From NCBI GenBank assembly GCA_014238945.1, contig JABAAB010000064.1, positions 1 to 64,000 on the forward strand: 64,000 bases of DNA. Reading direction: 5' to 3'. Below the pieces are notes generated by a model. That model was not told where the DNA came from and did not search any database. It worked only from the letters and a program-made list of their open reading frames with translations. Each line of letters begins with the position of its first letter. The stretch's first letter is position 1. The stretch is from Lysobacterales bacterium (GTDB lineage Bacteria > Pseudomonadota > Gammaproteobacteria > Xanthomonadales > SZUA-36). Shown in pieces: positions 28,701 to 36,471 of this stretch. Made by a program: the position numbers and the translations under genes.

Positions 28701-29452
28701 GTCACATGGAGTGTGGCAGAACCGGGTTCAGGAGAAATTGCGGGTAAATGGGGAATACCGGTATTGATCCAGTCCTGAATTCTGGTGCTCAACTCAGCAA
28801 ATGGCGATGGACAGGCAGTTTCATGGGGCTTGAGGACCAGCTTCTCAAAGACCCTTTTATCCGGGTCATGCAAAAACAGGTGGTCAGGGACCTGGAGTTT
28901 GCCACCGGCAGCGGATAGTTGCTGTATCAGGGTGCCATGGCCCGCATTACCTTTCAGCAGATCAATGGCGTCAACCGAAAAATATGCAAAATGATCAACC
29001 CAGTGGGTCAAGTCGTGCAGATTTCCCGGTGCCAGGAAGCCAACCAGACGTTCAAGGTCATATTCAGATTCAGGTGACGTGGTGGTCACACCAACAAACG
29101 GATTTACAGCTGGATCGGCATTTGACAGCAGGCTTATAACAACGGGCTGGCTGGCTTGTGCAATTATTCTGGACAGGTGATCAAGCAGTATCCCGGAGGG
29201 TTGTAATCCTGCCCGCAGAAAAATTACAGGCCGGTTGGGGAACAGTGCGGCCAGTTCTGCCAATAACAGTTCTGGCTGATCATAACCATTTAATGTCTGC
29301 GTGGTCCCTTGAATCTGCAGACGGCTGAACAGGGGCAACCCCAGTTCCAAAAGAGCATCGGTTTGCTCGCCATTGAGTGGCTCACGGTCTTTCGCATGCA
29401 CGTAGACTACGGGCAATACAGACGGATTGCTGGGCGATTTATTCTTGGCCAT
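25736..29452 (-). CDS. Multi-domain glycosyltransferase (GT4 + coiled coil + GT2), C-terminally truncated
   Basis: 1238 residues. The first 430 residues show no clear domain. About 465-640 is a GT4 domain (RMAIIGRMQEGKGRNLLLRS; PETFSYTLSELWQLGIPTVA). A coiled coil (about 670-760) includes a duplicated NELKQKQ heptad and ends in SNSWKITRPFRVIRRM. About 848-1060 is a GT2 domain (ASIIIPAYNNWDYTAACLSS; VVDDLSTDETANQLG; LLNNDTEVTDGWL; YYEDTDLAFRVRDSGHKA). About 1115-1238 is the first third of another glycosyltransferase (GQVLFIEASGPETDQHQGSE), which stops at IVFDSVELQHLLDQ where relatives go on for hundreds of residues. It is probably a capsule or O-antigen enzyme with one catalytic domain lost. 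Confidence 0.85.
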   Translation of the reverse strand: MAKNKSPSNPSVLPVVYVHAKDREPLNGEQTDALLELGLPLFSRLQIQGTTQTLNGYDQPELLLAELAALFPNRPVIFLRAGLQPSGILLDHLSRIIAQASQPVVISLLSNADPAVNPFVGVTTTSPESEYDLERLVGFLAPGNLHDLTHWVDHFAYFSVDAIDLLKGNAGHGTLIQQLSAAGGKLQVPDHLFLHDPDKRVFEKLVLKPHETACPSPFAELSTRIQDWINTGIPHLPAISPEPGSATLHVTHSWGGGIAQWIESFIATDNGHPHYQLRSEAARSNRIYGQRLCLYIGNQLRHPIASWWLQPPIESVVISDASYQQILSDICNRFDIGRVFISSLIGHSLDALRTGLPTVNILHDHFPIWPLLGVNPEPYLSDKPGLDLERALRDHQKSQNFPDKNAQAWKQVHTSYVEALTEFEVKIAVPGSWVLELQTRLDPVFSGLDSMVIPHGFPALKFTDTIIPRHRQDGRLRMAIIGRMQEGKGRNLLLRSLPLLTKYVHIYLLGSGKAGETFFGISGVDVVPEYDREQLGDLLASIGPDLAALLSVVPETFSYTLSELWQLGIPTVATSIGSFQDRIEHGRTGWLVEPEADALIKQLATLYHEPGQIESVRQNLLETTTDSLANMTRSYNRFCPIKSVAPFVPVNTQHLQVQWGAADFLRTVTDTKLRNAREKQEKLSHELDSRTRWAKHEQRVRKEWVAILQNELKQKQNELKQKQKHHDELQVVLENTITELEDKMIHLGQLESDYQAISDQHAVILQSNSWKITRPFRVIRRMANGFMPNHWPRNVSNSVRSLLTKSTPETPEEPQIPEAKEAADSNSVIAPGPGGKTKLPGPFTVFDHPDASIIIPAYNNWDYTAACLSSLGKASCNSTFEIIVVDDLSTDETANQLGKIKGLIHLRNEENLGFVHNCNLGAKHARGKYLVLLNNDTEVTDGWLDALIDTFDQQDGVGLVGSRLIYPDGKLQESGGIIYNDGSGWNYGRDDHAERPEYQFLREVDYCSGACIALRTAFFTELGGLDERYSPAYYEDTDLAFRVRDSGHKAMVQPHSVVVHHEGITSGTDTSSGTKRFQLINQEKFVARWKANLESQPQAISDPDDRRALRIATRHRNKGQVLFIEASGPETDQHQGSESVRRLLHSCKKMGYGVTLFADAHSYEQTYIRKLQSVGVEVLYPPWLDSPADFFRERRDEFNYVYLSGPEMTTDYVSLIKNHCPHAQIVFDSVELQHLLDQ
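27287..27328 (-). repeat. 21-bp tandem duplication in the coiled coil of the large glycosyltransferase
   Basis: Two perfect 21-bp units (27287-27307 and 27308-27328) code the heptad NELKQKQ twice on the minus strand. The duplication keeps frame and coiled-coil register, lengthening the coil by one heptad. Confidence 0.9.
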
Positions 29453-29730
29453 TGCTATTTGTCACGAACCCGGATGTTTGTGATGGTGAACTTTGCCCAC
29501 TTTGAAGAAGTTGAATTAATTGTTGACGCAGTGATTATACCAAGACAAATCGGAGGTACTACGGATATTGACCGGTATGTTGAACCTTGCCAGCAACCTC
29601 AATCATTAAATGATCAACTAACTGATGTGTTTGGAGACCAAATTCGGTCGTTGGAAATTGATCATGGGCAGTTGCCTGATTTCTCTTACTCTGTAGCATT
29701 CAGGGTCGGCTCTTCCTATACTCCATCTAA
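29453..29730. other. Gap upstream of the outer-membrane barrel gene; possible small frame
   Basis: A plus-strand frame from ATG 29473 to TAA 29746 would give about 90 residues of protein-like composition (for example FAHFEEVELIVDAVIIPRQ), but there is no ribosome site or recognisable family, and its end overlaps the extended start of the barrel protein. Left unassigned. Confidence 0.3.
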
Positions 29731-31020
29731 GGAACTGTATTTTTAATAAAGATTCTTAGTGGTAATAGAAAATTTGGACTGCTGATTTACACCTGCATTT
29801 GGTCAACACAGTCCTGGGCCCTGGATCTCATAGACGTCATTCCCAGCCTATACGGTGGAGATGGTGTGACTCTGCAAGACAATCCGTTTTTCTCCCACCG
29901 GGCCCATTTTACAAAACAGAGTCTGGACCAACTGGAATATCTGTCTGATTCGATTTCGAGCCTGAACCAGCCATCAATATCATCAACTTCGGGCATGACC
30001 TATGAATTTGACCCGGTGCTGGACGAGTTTGTCCCATCGACTACGGTCCACAGTCTTGGACCTCCACTGTCAGAGAGTCCGATGACAAGTGGAAAAGGTG
30101 TACTGAGTTTTGGACTTGCATTCAGTCATACAAAATTCACCAAATTGGATGGCCGGGATCTAAATGATTTGACCGTAGACCTGGGTCATCTGGAGTTGGA
30201 GCCGGATGCGCTTACCTGTCTTGCGCCCGGGTTTCCAAATCCACCACCACCCAATTGTTACAGTTATATCGATGATGTTGTGCAATTGAACCTGGATCTG
30301 AAAATAAAGAACCAGTTCATCTGGTTTTCTTCAAATTACGGTCTGTCCGAGCATATGGATATCGGATTTCATATCCCGCTGATGCATACCAATGTGAGTG
30401 TTAACTCCACGGCATCCATCATCAATGCCCCGTCGATCGTGTATTCCCCATTCGGGTCTGTACACAATTTTGATCCTGTCAATGAGGATTCGCCGGATTC
30501 ATCTGCCTCTGAAAGCCACACTGGGCCGGGTGACCTTGTGCTGCATTTGAAGCACCAATTCAAGAAGAGCGACCAACTGAACCTGGCAGCTTTCTACCAA
30601 CTACGAATGCCCACTGGTGATCCAGATAACCTGCAGGGAATTCATGGTGTTGGAGGCGCCATGATGTTGCTCTCCTCGGCAAGATTTCCCCAGGGAAAGG
30701 GTGTATTGATTCCATATTTCAATGTTGGTTTTGAAGTTAATGGGAGCAATTCCGGGCAGGAAAAAGTACTTTTTGACCTCGGGTTGGAGTATGACATTTT
30801 CGCAGGGGGCAGACGTTTATCGACCTACATTGACGTCATCGGCAGCAATACCGTAACCAACCAGATGGGCAGTGGTGATGATCGCTACGATCTTGGACTG
30901 GGAATTAAATATGCGGCAACAGATCGTGGTGTGTTTTTCGCAAATGAAATCTTGCCCATCAATGATTCCGGGCTTCGTCCCAATGCGACTTATCTAATGG
31001 GTTTCACCTGGTTCAAGTGA
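29731..31020 (+). CDS. Outer-membrane beta-barrel protein (MetA-pathway/transporter-like), start unclear
   Basis: From the GTG at 29866 the frame gives 384 residues, but it is open back to the TAA at 29728. The extension (29731-29865) reads as a signal peptide KFGLLIYTCIWSTQSWA followed by LDLIDVIPSLYGGDGVTLQD, so the true start lies upstream although no ATG, GTG or TTG is in frame there. An ATT at 29752 is the only reasonable candidate, or the start codon has been lost. The mature protein has alternating strand pattern throughout (EFDPVLDEFVPSTTVHSLGP; VGFEVNGSNSGQEKVLFDLG) and ends in aromatic FTWFK, as barrels do. It resembles the phenol-degradation MetA-like outer-membrane group. The following gene encodes an ABC-type periplasmic binding domain. 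Confidence 0.72.
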   Translation, partial: GTVFLIKILSGNRKFGLLIYTCIWSTQSWALDLIDVIPSLYGGDGVTLQDNPFFSHRAHFTKQSLDQLEYLSDSISSLNQPSISSTSGMTYEFDPVLDEFVPSTTVHSLGPPLSESPMTSGKGVLSFGLAFSHTKFTKLDGRDLNDLTVDLGHLELEPDALTCLAPGFPNPPPPNCYSYIDDVVQLNLDLKIKNQFIWFSSNYGLSEHMDIGFHIPLMHTNVSVNSTASIINAPSIVYSPFGSVHNFDPVNEDSPDSSASESHTGPGDLVLHLKHQFKKSDQLNLAAFYQLRMPTGDPDNLQGIHGVGGAMMLLSSARFPQGKGVLIPYFNVGFEVNGSNSGQEKVLFDLGLEYDIFAGGRRLSTYIDVIGSNTVTNQMGSGDDRYDLGLGIKYAATDRGVFFANEILPINDSGLRPNATYLMGFTWFK

Positions 31021-31024
31021 TTTC

Positions 31025-31681
31025 ATGAAGCTGTTTGTATCCTTGCTCTGCCTTTATCTGGCAAACACAGGAATTGTGTTCGCCCAGGATAATGCTTTGC
31101 ATAACGCAGACACGCAAACATTGTTCATTATCAAAACCAAATCATTACCCGTCATCGACCAGATAATTTCCGCCATTGAGGCAGGTATTCCCAGCCAACT
31201 CGTCATCAGGGAATTCGACCTGCAAGGTAAACAGGAACTCGGAGGCCCCATCATCAGATCAATAAAGGCTCAAATTGTCGATCCTGAAAAAGTGATCGTG
31301 CTCACTATGGGAACACCTGCGACTCAACTCGCCATCAATAATCTGGACAATATGCGCATCATCTACACGATGGCAGATAGCAACAAACTCAAATTGAACA
31401 ATCATGAAGATATTTACGAAGTTTCGGACAAATCCAGCATTGCTGAGCAGGTGCAAATATTGGAGGATCTCCTGCCCAATGTGGAAAATGTCGGCATCAT
31501 TGCGGACATACAGAAAAGTAGCTGGATTCGAAACCAGATTAATCTTGCAGGAAAGTCATCGAATCTCGGAATTCACCTGAAAACAATGAAATTATTCAAT
31601 ATCTGGATACGGACACGGAGGGTGTCATGTTCCCCGTCGAGGACAACGGCATCGGTATCAAACCAGAACATCATTCACTGA
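31025..31681 (+). pseudogene. ABC-type periplasmic binding domain, truncated sensor protein
   Basis: It starts 5 bases after the barrel gene with a signal peptide (MKLFVSLLCLYLANTGIVFA). About 185 residues of an ABC_sub_bind-type domain follow (TLFIIKTKSLPVIDQIISAI; VIVLTMGTPATQLAINNLDN; LEDLLPNVENVGIIADIQKS). The frame then turns into non-protein sequence (IWIRTRRVSCSPSRTT) while histidine-kinase sequence appears in another frame from about 31585. The second lobe of the binding domain, the membrane helix and the dimerisation domain are missing. I read it as the front end of a binding-domain histidine kinase that suffered a large internal deletion. Confidence 0.7.
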
Positions 31682-31854
31682 TCTTCAGAAAATTCGAGCA
31701 AATTGACTCATCCCTGTCCAGAAAGGAAGAGGGAACAGGATTGGGCTTACCTTTGACCAGGACCCTGGTAGAAATGCACGCTGGTAAAATCTGGTTGGAA
31801 AGCGAAGGTGTGCCCGGCATCGGCAGTAAGTTTTACTTTGTTTTGCCGTGGTGA
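31585..31854 (+). pseudogene. Histidine kinase ATPase-domain fragment
   Basis: In a frame different from the binding domain, the sequence reads VEDNGIGIKPEHHSLIFRKF, then EGTGLGLPLTRTLVEMHAGK and IGSKFYFVLPW. These are the G1, F and G2 boxes and the end of a HATPase_c domain. The N box and the phospho-accepting His domain are absent. It cannot work as a kinase by itself and is the back end of the same broken sensor gene. Confidence 0.78.
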
Positions 31855-31880
31855 AAGTACTGAAATCCGAGGAAAAAACA

Positions 31881-32023
31881 ATGAAAATTCCGATCATTAT
31901 CATCTCTTCGATGGATGAAAGTTGCGATCAATCGATTGGTTGGGCGGATTGGATCACCAAACCCATTGATACCCAACAATTAAAACAATCACTTGGCAGC
32001 ATACGAGCGGAGTTGAATGGTTG
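31881..32023 (+). pseudogene. Receiver-domain C-terminal fragment
   Basis: A frame from ATG 31881 to TGA 32023 reads MKIPIIIISSMDESCDQSIG, then WADWITKPIDTQQLKQSL. This is the last third of a response-regulator receiver, with its conserved Lys-Pro. The phospho-accepting Asp part is lost. It presumably was the receiver of the hybrid kinase before it, or a neighbouring regulator. Confidence 0.6.
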
Positions 32024-32055
32024 ACTGGAAAGCAATACTTGTTTGAATGGTATAA

Positions 32056-32835
32056 CTAGTAGTCCCTCAAAACCGGGGTCGCTGCTGTCAGTTCTTGCTC
32101 CAGACGGGCTATCAACTGGTAAACTGTCAGAGTTGTTTTACCCTTTTGAAACAATTCGAGTTCTTTACAGGTTTGTGATACCTGGCTCAGTCCCATATAC
32201 GCGCTACTGGATTTCAAAGCATGGGCTGCAAAGCGAAGATCAGGCATATTTTCATCTTCAGAGGCTAATCGCATATCCTGCAGATATTTCCCGGCTTGTT
32301 CAATATACTTTTGGATGATTTTCCTGACCCTTTCCGGGTCTTTGAATACTGCTTCAATTGAACTGAGATCTACAATTGCAGTATCACTGACCGCAGGAGA
32401 TTTGTGGGATTCGGAAGTCTCCACCGATGGGTCAGCAGACGGGTTTTCACGCGATAGCCACTTATCGAGCAAGCTCTTTAATTGTTGATACTTGAACGGT
32501 TTACTCAGGTAGTCGTCCATGTCCATTTCAAGACATTTTTTTCTGTCACGCATACTGGCATTTGCGGTCAATGCCAGTATGGGCACCCTGCGTCCGTCAG
32601 AAGTTTCGCTTTCAATACGCCGAATTTCGCTGGTCGCCTGAAAACCGTCCATGACGGGCATGTGGCAATCCATCAAAACGGCAGATATTTTTTCTTTTTT
32701 GAATAATTCTACGGCCTCGGCACCGTTGATGGCAGCTGCATACGGGAGTTGCATGTTTTCCAGCATGTAACACACCAGCTCCATATTTAGTTGGTTATCT
32801 TCTGCAACCAGTATTCGATATGACTGATCAATCAT
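32056..32835 (-). CDS. Response regulator with C-terminal Hpt domain
   Basis: 259 residues. The receiver domain (1-125) has the acidic pair Glu12-Asp13, phospho-accepting Asp56 (AVLMDCHMP) and Lys112 (LSKPF). A linker of about 30 residues leads to a histidine phosphotransfer domain with His205 (RFAAHALKSSSAYMG). Such proteins pass phosphate on from a hybrid histidine kinase. The only kinase nearby is the fragmented one that converges on it, so it either serves a kinase elsewhere or is orphaned. No DNA-binding output is present. Confidence 0.88.
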   Translation of the reverse strand: MIDQSYRILVAEDNQLNMELVCYMLENMQLPYAAAINGAEAVELFKKEKISAVLMDCHMPVMDGFQATSEIRRIESETSDGRRVPILALTANASMRDRKKCLEMDMDDYLSKPFKYQQLKSLLDKWLSRENPSADPSVETSESHKSPAVSDTAIVDLSSIEAVFKDPERVRKIIQKYIEQAGKYLQDMRLASEDENMPDLRFAAHALKSSSAYMGLSQVSQTCKELELFQKGKTTLTVYQLIARLEQELTAATPVLRDY

Positions 32836-33202
32836 TCAAGAATTTCCGGGTCATCTGCCCCGCATGCACCAAGTGATTTACCTGTCATCCCTTGGCTCCG
32901 CTATTCAAATAAAAAACGTACATCCAGCTTTGGTGATTGCCATCAAACCTAACTGGCGATAAATTTGTTGTCAATATATTCTTCGGATTCTTCAGTGACG
33001 CCGCACTTGAGGGGTTTGGGTAAAGAAGTCTTGACGCGGTTATCTGGAAAAGACATTCGGAAACAAATAAACCAAACTGCGGTTGGTCAATTTTATTTAC
33101 GCCGGGCATCCACAAATGAACCGGATTCTATAACAGTGACCAGGATCGGGACCCCGGTCTTGAAAAGGCAGCCGATTGCCCGGCTGCCTTTTTCAAGTTT
33201 AC
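32836..33202. other. Gap holding a terminator; otherwise nothing recognised
   Basis: The right end carries the strong hairpin at 33163-33193. The rest contains no supported gene on either strand. Confidence 0.4.
33163..33193 (-). terminator. Rho-independent terminator of the Cys-rich protein gene
   Basis: The stem AAAAGGCAGCCG / CGGCTGCCTTTTT with a 6-base loop is flanked by A and T runs on both sides, so it can act in both directions. It sits 10 bases beyond the stop at 33203. Confidence 0.8.
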
Positions 33203-33868
33203 TTACCAGGCGGTGCAGTCGTTTCCTAAGGCGCTTCCTGTCGCCACAATTTCTTGCGCACAAGCGGCTTCTTCGTCAGCAGTAATGAATTCGAATCCGA
33301 CAAACCCATCGGCATTCGTTACAGTCCCGCATCGGCGATCACCTTGGTAATTGTTTGCAAATGCCCATTCCTCGGGATTTTGCGTGTTTTTAATACGTGT
33401 CAGGTTCGCGAACACACCAAAAGGCCCGTCTCCGCATTCACCCTCTGGTCCGGATTCCAGAAACGCGTCCCATTCCGGGTTCTCTGTACACGGGCAAATT
33501 GTAGTCTGTTGCGCGCAGGTATCACCAGCCACTGGTTCTGATTCGCATGTGCTCACACCGGTTAAGAGATCACCAACTTCACAGTCGTTGGAACCCCGTA
33601 CCAGCTGATTTTCCTGTTCAACGGACTCCTGGTCAAAATAGGTGCAGTTTTCGATGTCCCCGATTTGATGGTTTTGGTGTCCCTTGGAGTTGGCGTTCAC
33701 AATAAGCAGCTTCCAACGCAGTTCGGAGCCAGCCTCCACGGTAAATTCATTGCTTGCAGAACATCCGCAATGATAAATGAGGGCTTCCTCTGGTTTACCA
33801 GCGATTGCGGTTGTTGAGATGAAGGATAAAAACAGCGCACACAGCGCAAGATGATATTTGTTAATCAT
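33203..33868 (-). CDS. Secreted cysteine-rich protein, unknown function
   Basis: 221 residues with a signal peptide (YHLALCALFLSFISTTAIAG). The mature part has twelve Cys in pairs-like spacing (YHCGCSA, ENCTY, SNDCEV, STCESE, DTCAQQTTICPCTE, GECGDG, DRRCGT, EAACAQ, NDCTAW), suggesting disulfides formed outside the cytoplasm. There is no CXXCH heme motif. A strong GGGAG stands before the ATG and a terminator follows, so it is a single-gene unit. I recognise no family. Confidence 0.75.
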   Translation of the reverse strand: MINKYHLALCALFLSFISTTAIAGKPEEALIYHCGCSASNEFTVEAGSELRWKLLIVNANSKGHQNHQIGDIENCTYFDQESVEQENQLVRGSNDCEVGDLLTGVSTCESEPVAGDTCAQQTTICPCTENPEWDAFLESGPEGECGDGPFGVFANLTRIKNTQNPEEWAFANNYQGDRRCGTVTNADGFVGFEFITADEEAACAQEIVATGSALGNDCTAW

Positions 33869-33986
33869 GATTACTCCCTTAATTATGATGGCTTGTTACT
33901 TTCCCGGGGGAGCGACCGGATTCATTCCATGTGCCGGTTAAATTTTGCACCCCTGGGTGACAGCTTACAGAAAAAAGTGCCCGAAC

Positions 33987-34391
33987 TCAAAAAGTAATGT
34001 CGACATAGGTGGCAACGGTGGGTACCGCGTTTAACATAATGTCACCAAGCGCACCGTTATCGACATTCAGACCACGGATTACAATACTGTTGACCGTTCC
34101 CCCATTCCGGTAGCCACGATCAACGACGGAAATCCCGTGCATGGAACGAAGCAGATCATACTGGTTGACAATATTTTGGGCCTCCATGGCCTCTCCGGTT
34201 ATGGCGGAAATATTGTAAGGAATGTCCTGCATTGTCTCCTCGCGACGGGTCGCGGTGACGACGATTTCTTCAAGCAGACCACTGCTTTCTTCCTGTTGTG
34301 CCCTTGCCTGGGGCGCATTGGTCATTGATAAACAGGCGGCAGTGACGGCCACGGCCAGGGTTTTTTTCTGGAAAGTGTGATTATTAGGCAT
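33987..34391 (-). pseudogene. TonB-dependent receptor, truncated after part of the plug domain
   Basis: 134 codons: a signal peptide (TLAVAVTAACLSMTNAPQARA), a TonB box/plug start (LLEEIVVTATRREETMQDIP), NSIVIRGLNVDNG, and the conserved plug segment LNAVPTVATYVD. Relatives continue from here into a 22-strand barrel of 600 or more residues. Here the frame ends five codons later at ITF-stop. The last residues VDITF look like the C-terminal strand of an outer-membrane barrel, so an internal deletion joining the plug to the extreme C-terminus is possible. It cannot form a receptor. Confidence 0.8.
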
Positions 34392-34715
34392 AACGGGGTT
34401 CCCACATCATGATGTTCAGGGAAAATTACAGCAGACAGTCAAATACCAGTAGTACCAGTTTGAGTTTGTGTTCTAGTCCAGATTATTTTGACTGATTAAT
34501 TATCGTCCCGCAGGTGCGAGATGCCATAAGTAAGATCACAGCAAGTGGATATGACATCATTGTGTCACTCAAATGGGGCCAACATTTCAGGATTGAAGAG
34601 GATTGGTATTCATCCACTGTTGAGATTTAGTGGCAGAAATAACCAGGAATGCTGAATTCAGGTATAAGTTTTCAATATTTGCACGGGGAGGAAATTTGAT
34701 ACTAAAGAGCAGACC
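34392..34715. other. Gap with a possible short coding remnant
   Basis: A plus-strand frame open from 34496 to the TAG at 34630 reads VRDAISKITASGYDIIVSLK, then WGQHFRIEEDWYSS. It has plausible protein character but only about 40 residues, no ATG and no family I know. It may be a tail of a lost gene. A GGGGAGG lies at 34685-34691. Confidence 0.35.
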
Positions 34716-36320
34716 TTGGGGTACCATGACGCCTTGTTCAATCATCGGAATCTGCTCTTGACTCACATTCTGGGTGCCGCGGCATCGGGACACAAGGAAA
34801 CTACCAACGCGGCCAGGGTGTTGCTGGAAGAAGGTGGCAATGCCTTTGATGCTGCCCTGGGTGCGATGTGTGCGGCTTGTGTATGTGAACCATTGCTGGC
34901 CAGTCTCGGGGGTGGTGGGTTTTTACTGGCCCAGCCAGCACACAGCGAAGCCAGGGTGTACGATTTCTTTACCCAAACTCCATCCGTCCTTCAGGGCGAA
35001 CTGGATTTTTACCCAATACAGGCCGACTTTGGTACCGCTACCCAGGAGTTCCATATTGGTATGGGCTCCATCGCGGTCCCGGGTGTCGTGGCAGGCCTTT
35101 TTGCCGTACACCGTGCACAGTGTCGGTTGCCAATGGCGAAAATTATTGAACCTGCCGTTTATCTGGCACGCGAAGGCGTGCGTTTAAACGCTTTGCAAAA
35201 ATATATTTCAGAGATCCTTCAGCCAATAATTGAAGCGACACCGGAGGCACAGGAGCTGGCCGCGTCAATGTACGTGCCCGGTCGTTCAGCGGAAATCGGA
35301 GAGGTGGTAAATAACCCTGCACTGGCCGACACACTTGAAGCACTCGCCAGTCACGGTCCCCAATGGTTTTACCAGGGCGACCCTGGCCAGCAACTGGTCC
35401 AGGATTGCGCTCGCAAGGGTGGGTTGATTACAGAAACAGACCTGGGGTCGTACGAGGTTATCGTACGCAAACCGGTGACCGCTGTTTCCCATGGTGCCCA
35501 AATCAGTATCAACAGTCCGCCATCACCCGGGGGGTGCCTGGTTGTATTTGCCTTGTCTCTTCTGGACAAAATCGGGGGTGAAGATGTGACATGGGGTGGC
35601 AGGAAACATGCTCAGGCACTGGTCCGGGCAATGCGTGCGGCGGGTCTGGTACGCAAAAAACACGGGTTGGAAGCAGGTCTTGATAACCAAACAGCTAAAC
35701 AAATTCTCCAGCCCGAAAACCTGGAAGAATGGCATGGATTTATGCGCACCGGTGGCCTGGTGTCCCGGGGCACCACCCATTTGAGCGTTGCCGATGTACA
35801 GGGAAACCTCGCCAGTCTGACCCTTTCCAACGGTGAGGGGTCTTCCTATGTGTTGCCCGGCAGCGGAATTATGTTGAATAACATGATGGGTGAGGAAGAT
35901 CTCAACCCCGGCGGATTTCATCGGTTGCCACCCGGCCAACGCCTGGCTTCAATGATGTCACCGGCAATTGTCAAACTGTCCGATGGCGGTCGTATTGCTT
36001 TGGGTTCGGGTGGCTCCAACAGAATACGCAGTGCCATGTTGCAGGTGCTGATCAATGTGCTGGAATTCGATATGGACCTGGAGCAGGCTGTGGCGGCACC
36101 CCGTATGCACCTGGAACATGATCACCTGAGTGTGGAAGCGGGTTTTTCTGATGCTGCAATGGATTTTCTGACCCAGGGCTGGCCCGAAGTGGAGCGCTGG
36201 CCCGAAAGAAATCTGTATTTTGGTGGCGTTCATGCTGTTGCCCAGCTTGTCGGCGGTGAATTTCGGGCCGCCGGTGATCCAAGAAGAGGTGGTTCGGCGG
36301 TAATTGCCGGATTGACATAG
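34716..36320 (+). CDS. Gamma-glutamyltransferase-family enzyme, cytoplasmic type
   Basis: About 534 residues of the Ntn-hydrolase GGT family, which is made as one chain and cleaves itself before the nucleophile Thr353 (SRGTTHLSVAD). Other conserved parts are LLEEGGNAFDAALGA, LASLGGGGFLLAQP, GSIAVPGVVAGLFAVH, GEGSSYVLPGSGIMLNNMMG and the oxyanion region MMSPAIV. There is no signal peptide, unlike periplasmic glutathione-degrading GGT, so an intracellular role is more likely. The start is uncertain: TTG at 34716 is the first start codon in frame and lies 25 bases after a strong GGGGAGG that fits no start in this frame well; a TTG at 34734 is the alternative. Confidence 0.82.
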   Translation: MGYHDALFNHRNLLLTHILGAAASGHKETTNAARVLLEEGGNAFDAALGAMCAACVCEPLLASLGGGGFLLAQPAHSEARVYDFFTQTPSVLQGELDFYPIQADFGTATQEFHIGMGSIAVPGVVAGLFAVHRAQCRLPMAKIIEPAVYLAREGVRLNALQKYISEILQPIIEATPEAQELAASMYVPGRSAEIGEVVNNPALADTLEALASHGPQWFYQGDPGQQLVQDCARKGGLITETDLGSYEVIVRKPVTAVSHGAQISINSPPSPGGCLVVFALSLLDKIGGEDVTWGGRKHAQALVRAMRAAGLVRKKHGLEAGLDNQTAKQILQPENLEEWHGFMRTGGLVSRGTTHLSVADVQGNLASLTLSNGEGSSYVLPGSGIMLNNMMGEEDLNPGGFHRLPPGQRLASMMSPAIVKLSDGGRIALGSGGSNRIRSAMLQVLINVLEFDMDLEQAVAAPRMHLEHDHLSVEAGFSDAAMDFLTQGWPEVERWPERNLYFGGVHAVAQLVGGEFRAAGDPRRGGSAVIAGLT

Positions 36321-36337
36321 TCGGTGCCCCTCAAAAA

Positions 36338-36459
36338 CGTCATTCCCGTGCAAGTGGGAACCTCCTGACGCTGTAGTAATCTGAAAAGGTTGCACAGCTT
36401 AATACTCTGCGAGCGCACGGAGGTCCCGGGTTCCGCTATTCGCGGCCCAGCGATGACGG
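36338..36459. repeat. Interspersed repeat copy A (about 120 bp)
   Basis: Begins ACGTCATTCCCGTGCAAGTG, continues GGAACCTCCTGACGCTGTAG and ends in CCCAGCGATGACGG. The left end is an inverted repeat of the dRS3-like type (ATTCCCG-N-CGGGAAT), slightly degenerate. It matches copy B at 36472-36591 along most of its length. Confidence 0.8.
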
Positions 36460-36471
36460 TGTTTAAGAAAA

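Noticed and set aside
29787-29996. 69-codon minus-strand frame at the start of the barrel gene
   Set aside because: Antisense to the likely signal peptide of the barrel protein; composition not protein-like.
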